Source: Bilabrum cf. latius (taxonomy: Eukaryota > Bigyra: Bicosoecida > Bigyra > Bicosoecida). Taken from it: DNA of 64,000 nt. A program made the translations under genes and the position numbers. The DNA lies in NCBI GenBank assembly GCA_965178125.1, contig OZ237755.1, forward strand, positions 558,001 through 622,000, given 5' to 3'. Of the stretch, positions 59,182 to 64,000 are shown one piece after another. Every line of letters begins with the position of its first letter. Within the stretch, counting starts at the first letter, position 1. A model generated the notes under the pieces. It did no database searches and was not told the origin of the DNA. It saw only the letters and a list, made by a program, of their open reading frames with translations.

Positions 59182-61418
59182 ATGCCATTCACGATCCAAG
59201 TAAAACAGGTAAAAGGAAGCCCGAGCCCTGTCCAAGTAGAGGGATCCGAAACGGTGAGAGGCTACAGGCGGGGCCACAGTTTGACCGGCCGTCACTATTC
59301 TGCTCGCTCGGCCACCAGAGCATGAAGCTTTTACTTGCACCATATAGTCCAGTCTGGTGGCATTTTCAGTTGTGTACAAGACCTTTGTACGCTCATGGAC
59401 CTGTTTTTGTCTATGATTGAGGCTTGAGACTGCCTTTGCTTCCGCTGAGAATTCAACTAGTTCTGCCGATCATGCGGGGACCATGCAGCCATTTTGACAC
59501 ATTGTTTGGTAGTCAGTACATCTATATGAGTGCCAATATTCATTAAGCTGCAAGATTTGCCACCGTGCCGCAGATCGGTGCCATCAAGGACAAGATCGCT
59601 TCATCCCTCGGGTGGACGAGGGAAGGCATGAGGCTCGTGTTCTCCGGGAAACTTCTGAAAGATGATATGACTGCAGAGGCTGCAAAGTTGAAAGAGAACG
59701 GCCTTGTCATCGCAATGGTGAAGAAGGTGAGAGCAAATCGTGCTTGCCAGCGAGCTGCAGACTGGCACACGCTCGCGCGGATGGGGGGCATCCTTGTTAC
59801 CGCCGGCAGTCGTTCCACCACTAAATCTTGTTGTTTGTTACTGCTGCAGGGAGGAGCCGCCAAGCCAGCCGGAGCCGCTGCCCCAGCCGCAGCTCCCGCT
59901 GCAGCCCCTTCGCCAGCGCCCGCCCCGGCGCCCGCGCCCGCGCCCTCTTCCGGCGCAAGTGCCTACGGAGCAGCCTCATCGCCCGCCCCGGCCCCCGCTG
60001 CCGCAAACCCGTACGGCGCAGCAGCCGCGGCCCCGGCCCCCGCTCCCGCTGCCCCGGCCGGACTGAGCATTCCCGGCATGAGCGGCTCCGAGGCCAGGAC
60101 CATGGTGGACAACCTAAAGGAGATGATGGGAAGCCCAGAGGACCAGGTGGTGGCAGCTCTGAGGGCTGCCTACGGCAATCAGGAAAGAGCCGTTCAGTAT
60201 TTGCTGGAGGGGATTCCCCCCGGGGCTGGAATGGGGAATGCTGGCGGGATGGGTGGCCCTGCCGTTCCACCAGTGCCGGCCGCTGCGCCTGCACCCGCAC
60301 CGGCACCAGCACCGGCACCAGCCCCGGCGCCAGCATCTGCGTACCAGCCCGCAGCAGATGCACCTGCGGCTGCTTCCCCCGCACCTGCACCTGCACCCGC
60401 ACCTGCGGCGGGCACATCAGCCCCCGCCCCTGCCCCCGCTCCAGCATCAGCCCCAGCCCCGGCCCCGGCCCCGGCCCCGGCTGCCGGTGCCTCAGCTGCA
60501 GCCAAGGAACCTTCGCCCTGGTCCGAGGAAGGCCGCAGGAGGAAGCCCCTGCCTCCCATCCTGGAGAACCTCAGAACTTCGGCTCGGTTCCGCACGGTCC
60601 GTCTGCAGGTGCAGAAGAACCCTTCTATTGTTCCCCGAGTCATCGAGAGCCTTAGTCAGCGGAGCTCTGAGATCAGGGATGCTATCCTGATGAACAAAGA
60701 GGCCTTCATCGACATGCTCAACACCCCTGTTGACGAGGACCCGGCGGTCAAAGCCGCGGAGGCGGCGGCTGCTGCGGGTTCGCCCGCTGCTGCCGCACCG
60801 GCACCAGCCTCGGGCGGCTCTTCCGCTTCGGCCCCGGCCCCGGCAGCCGCACCATCCCCTGCCCCTGCTCCCGCACCGGCTCCCGCACCGGCTGGTGGCG
60901 GAATCCCTGGCATGCCCGGCATGGGTGGCATGGGCGGCGGCATGGGTGGCATGGGCGGTGGCATGCCCGGCATGGGCGGCATGGGTGGCATGGGCGGTGG
61001 CATGGGTGGCATGGGCGGCGGCATGGGTGGCATGGGCGGCGGCATGGGTGGCATGGGCGGGATGGGCGGTGGCATGCCTGGAGGCATGGACCCTCGGATG
61101 CTGGGTGCCATGATCGCGCAGATGAACCCGGAGCAGAGGCAGGCGCTCGCGCAGAGAATCGGCGTGCCTGTGGAACAGCTGCAGATGATCGGACAGATGA
61201 TGGCGCAGGGTGCAGTGCCTGGTGGTGCGGGCGGATCGGGCGGTGCTCCCCCGGGCGGTGTCCGAGTTGAGCTGACCCAGGAGGAGGCGGGCCAGCTGAG
61301 GCAGCTGATGGAGCTGGGGTTCTCGCAGTCGGAGGCGCTGCAGGCGTACCTAGCTTGCGACAAGAACTTCGAGATGGCTGCCAACCTTCTCTTCCAGCAG
61401 AAGGACCAGGAGAGCTGA
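59182..61418 (+). CDS. RAD23: RAD23-like ubiquitin shuttle and DNA-repair factor
   Basis: Carries ubiquitinated proteins to the proteasome and stabilises the XPC/Rad4 damage sensor. Exons 59182-59253, 59574-59726 and 59850-61418 give 597 aa ending in TGA; introns are GTGAG-GCAG. The small first exon (MPFTIQVKQVKG, ending VEGSET) completes the ubiquitin-like domain, which continues IGAIKDKIASSLG and LVFSGKLLKDD (residues 1-75). UBA1 lies near 154-200 (VVAALRAAYGNQERAVQYLL), the XPC-binding domain near 310-373 (FRTVRLQVQKNPSIVPRVIE), and UBA2 at the end (LMELGFSQSEALQAYLACDK). Linkers are Ala-Pro repeats and a long Gly-Met tract, longer than in yeast or animals. There is no TAG in this gene. 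The second intron is in frame and lacks stops, so intron retention would still be translatable. Confidence 0.95.
60898..61082. repeat. GGCATGGGTGGC-type repeat in RAD23
   Basis: Imperfect tandem repeat of GGCATGGGYGGC units encoding Gly-Gly-Met. It forms a flexible linker between the XPC-binding domain and UBA2, and is a likely site of length variation. Confidence 0.9.
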
Positions 61419-61686
61419 GCATGTGCGTGAAGCGCACTGGTTGTGTTGGCTGTACTGCTTCGTGTTCAATGGTTTCGACAGCAAGCTATGGTCTAAAAGA
61501 AGAGAAATAACTATGTGAATATATGGTGCAAGCCTGCAGTACCTGTTGGTCATGTAAATAGTAAACACCATCAATACCTGGCATCCCTGCCTGGCCATTC
61601 CTGCGGCAATGTTACCACCGCCGCCCGCTTTGGGGGATAGGCCGACCAAGCCTGGCCGAACGGGGCACTGTCCCAGAGCACCGCCT

Positions 61687-63735
61687 TTAGGTCTCCTCAT
61701 CGGGAGCACACGTGAGCTCCCACGCGAACAGGTCGGCATCCTGCATCGCCACCTGCAGCCTGACGGCCTTCCCTGCGAACTAGCCAAGATCGCCCGTCAC
61801 ATTGCGCGCAGCACCGCAGTTAGTCATCGTCGCCAGTTCGCTGGGAAGCAGTCTTTCGCTGGCTGCTTGACGCAGCGCCGTCTAATTCCATGCCACCAGG
61901 TGCGCCGTGTCGTCACCCCTCAACGGCACGCAGTCACTGACGCCAAAACCGGGGTAAGGGCTGCGGTCCTGATCCTGATCCACTCCGGTGATCCCGAAGA
62001 GGACCGAACCGGCCGTGGTGGCGCGAGCGTTTACCCGGAGACGGAGCACAGTGGGGCGTCCCCTCACATCCAGCACTCCATCGCACGCACCAGGGCTGGC
62101 TAGCTGCACGACGATGGTGGTCGCATTGCCGACCGCAGCGCTCGGCTGACCCTCACCGTTCCAGCGGGCGACCCCCGACGAAGCTCCCATTACGTCATCT
62201 GCCGGCCCCTACATCGGCCCAGTGGACAGGCTCGCGTGCCCTTCGAAGCGCAGGGACCCGCTGAGCACGCCCATGAACGCGTGCCCAAAGTCCTCCCAGG
62301 AATAGGCCAGTCCGCCCGCGTGGGTCATCTGCCCGCCCCAGTAGAACACGGTCCAGCGCGGTGGATAGCACGCCCTGTCATACCGGCCCGCAAGCTCGGC
62401 CTGGCTGCACTCTGACGACCACGGAGCCACGGTCCCGCCCGTCGTCATAAACACAAAGCCAGCGTCGCGGTCGCTGCCCGTCGTGTTGAAGATCTTGCTG
62501 CTGGGGTCTTTCCAGCCTGTGCCTCGCCTCAGAATGGGGGCCCTGTTGTTCCCTGGGTACACAAACGAGAGGTTTCCCGAAGCACCTGCGTCCCCACCGC
62601 TTGCACTCAAGCTGCTTGCGACAAGGGTACGAGGCGCGTTGACACTGCCCTCGCGCCCCACCCTAGCAAAGAGTGCTCGCACGTCCATCACGCCGTCGTT
62701 GTCCCCGGCGCGGGCATTTGGAGCCCCCGACTGCCACGGCTGCCAGTGCCACATGAAGCTTGGCTGGATCGCCAGCACGTCGGCCTACTCGTGGAGGAAG
62801 GGAGCGGGGTTGTAAATGTCGAAGCACGCCTCGGGGTCCGGCGAAGAAGTGCGCAGCACGGTGAACGGTTGGGACCACCCTGCAAAAGGAGGGGCGCTAG
62901 AGTTCCCGCTAGCCCTATGGGCGGTGCGCTGGAGCACTCGCTCTCCCCCGCCGAGCAGGTGCTCCGCAGAAGAAGGAGCAAGAGACGCGGAGACCTGCCG
63001 AAGCGAGGCGTATGCCTGCCCGCAGTAGCCCCCAGGCGTGCCGGCGTCAACGCGGCCGAACGCGGCCCACACTCCCATTCGCTTAAGATGGACGAGGGCC
63101 GTTTGTGTGTCTGCAAATTCCTTCGTGGTGATGATTGGCGTGGGGTTGCTCCACTGCCCAAGACCATCCGGGCTCTCCGTGATATAGAGGTGCCTGTCTG
63201 GCGTATTCTCCCACACAAATAAGAACCGACGATTCTTTGTGCTATCATCTAACCACAAGCTGCCCATGTTTTCGTTCGGACTCGTCTCAAAGACTCGGTT
63301 CGTAGGAGATCCATCCGTCCAGGGAAAATACTGCAGCCTAGGCTTTTCCCAGTGCACTAAGTCGCTGCTATTGGCTACACATACATGCTCCTTATTGAAA
63401 TAGTCCGTATCATTGAGGCACATGTAGTAAATCCGATATTCTGGGCTTTGCTCAGGGGTGAGGGGTGGGATCGCAAGGAATGCAGTGTAGAATCCAGCTT
63501 GTAGCTCCCACGGGTGCTCCGGCTGAACTGCAGCTGGAGCTCCGATATTTTTTTTAACATCATGGGGTTGGATAGCAAGCGAGCCGTTCGTTGAATCGAG
63601 CATGCTGTCATCAACAAAGGCATGGGGACGACCGAGCTCGAAAGATGCAATTGTACCCAATCTTGTCCGATCTGCTGCTGTGCAGCCCAGTGTGCCAAGT
63701 AGAATCCAAGATACCATCAAATTGACATTAGCCAT
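61687..63735 (-). CDS. Secreted GH32/GH43-like five-bladed propeller protein
   Basis: One intronless frame of 682 aa ending in TAA at 61687-61689, with four TAG codons (62785, 62209, about 61879 and about 61780). A signal peptide opens it (MANVNLMVSWILLGTLGCTA). The propeller part has FYTAFLAIPP, YRIYYMC, VCVANSSDLVHWEKP, RFLFVWENT, HLYITESPDGLGQWSNP and MGVWAAFGRVD, the repeating W/D pattern of GH32/43-like enzymes. The C-terminal region resembles the beta-sandwich of bacterial relatives, with CVPLRGDDTAHLVAW and the closing VRLQVAMQDADLFAWEL. Probably acts on polysaccharide outside the cell; catalytic acids cannot be assigned with confidence, so it may be a binding protein. Confidence 0.8.
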
Positions 63736-63901
63736 CGTGTTCGCCGCAAGACGGCGGTCTGCGCTTGCAGTTTAGTCCGCTTGGATCTGTTCCGGTCTCC
63801 ACCGCGGGTTGAGCAACTTGAAGGATCCACTCACGATGCAAAACATGAAACCAAATGCCACATACTGAAATCAAAGCATGAAACAAGCCGATCCACCCGA
63901 A

Positions 63902-64000
63902 TCACTTCCGAGGGGCTTGCGTCGCAGCCGCGGCCGCTGCTGCGGCTGCAGCCGCAGCAGCGGCCTGGGATGCCTTGCTTGCACCCCCCATCTTGCGGCC
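63902..64000 (-). CDS. C-terminal end of a gene cut by the right edge (partial)
   Basis: The last 32 codons and TGA (63902-63904) of a minus-strand frame open to the window edge. It reads RKMGGASKASQ, then twelve Ala, then TQAPRK. Alanine codons are mixed (GCT, GCG, GCA, GCC), which argues for coding rather than a simple DNA repeat. Too little is present to name it. Confidence 0.4.
   Translation of the reverse strand, partial: GRKMGGASKASQAAAAAAAAAAAAAATQAPRK

Noticed and set aside
1-64000. Many adjacent same-frame fragments suggesting a pseudogene-rich or badly assembled region
   Set aside because: The breaks are almost all TAG, without frameshifts, and the joined frames have intact catalytic motifs. 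A recoded TAG explains them all.
1-64000. Mitochondrial or plastid code in which TAG means Leu
   Set aside because: Spliceosomal introns, mitochondrial presequences and nuclear functions (RBBP5, PMS2, RAD23) show nuclear DNA, and the conserved positions call for Gln, not Leu.
1-64000. Programmed readthrough, selenocysteine or pyrrolysine at TAG
   Set aside because: TAG occurs in nearly all genes, often several times, sometimes in pairs and even at codon 2. That is general decoding, not a special signal.
1-64000. TAA also recoded as Gln, as in ciliate table 6
   Set aside because: Four genes end naturally at TAA and I found no in-frame TAA inside a conserved domain.
1-64000. tRNA, rRNA, CRISPR or transposon sequences
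   Set aside because: I looked on both strands and found no cloverleaf-like B box in a gene gap, no spaced direct repeats and no transposase or terminal repeat. A tRNAscan-SE and Infernal run would be decisive.

Overview
The window is nuclear DNA of an aerobic, probably single-celled eukaryote of high GC content. It has spliceosomal introns, nuclear genes for mitochondrial proteins with presequences, and a COMPASS-type WD protein. I cannot name the lineage. The key property is a non-standard genetic code: TAG is read as glutamine, and only TGA and TAA end genes. Read with the standard code, most genes here look broken into two to ten pieces. With TAG as Gln they join into long frames with intact domains, and the Gln falls on positions conserved in relatives (NDUFA5, PMS2, GH2). 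By hand I count 110 to 120 in-frame TAG codons, 19 genes ending in TGA, 4 in TAA and none in TAG. The 18 introns I can place within coding regions all start GTRAG and end GCAG; I used that rule to find first exons and to join fragments.

Layout, left to right: partial unknown gene (+, 2-817); mitochondrial inorganic pyrophosphatase (-, 1036-2578); RBBP5/Swd1-like WD protein of 1585 aa (-, 2684-7525); WD40 protein (+, 7686-9883); unknown Ser/Gly-rich protein (-, 10038-13694); secreted NlpC/P60-like protein (-, 14203-16264); DOMON-cytochrome b561-cytochrome b5-b5 reductase fusion (+, 16399-20121); GT92-like glycosyltransferase (-, 20272-22725); PMS2-type MutL (+, 22892-26438); full ABCA transporter (+, 26716-33618); GH2 beta-galactosidase (+, 33726-37017); unknown basic protein (+, 37387-39638); RUS-family membrane protein (-, 39798-42605); very-long-chain acyl-CoA dehydrogenase (-, 42823-44935); small four-helix membrane protein (-, 45399-46011); duplicated multi-pass membrane protein (+, 46436-47839); triple-KH RNA-binding protein (-, 48088-51365); two unknown proteins that converge tail to tail (+ 51406-53352, - 53371-57876); complex I subunit NDUFA5 (+, 58056-58849); RAD23 (+, 59182-61418); secreted GH32/43-like protein (-, 61687-63735); and the tail of one more gene at the right edge.

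The genes do not form a pathway. This is an ordinary, dense housekeeping region with gaps of 18 to 500 bases, mixing chromatin, DNA repair, mitochondrial, secretory and membrane functions. No rRNA, tRNA, CRISPR array or mobile element was seen. The exciting system here is the recoded UAG itself; the suppressor tRNA and release factor it needs are not in this window. The second highlight is the single-chain DOMON-b561-b5-b5R reductase.
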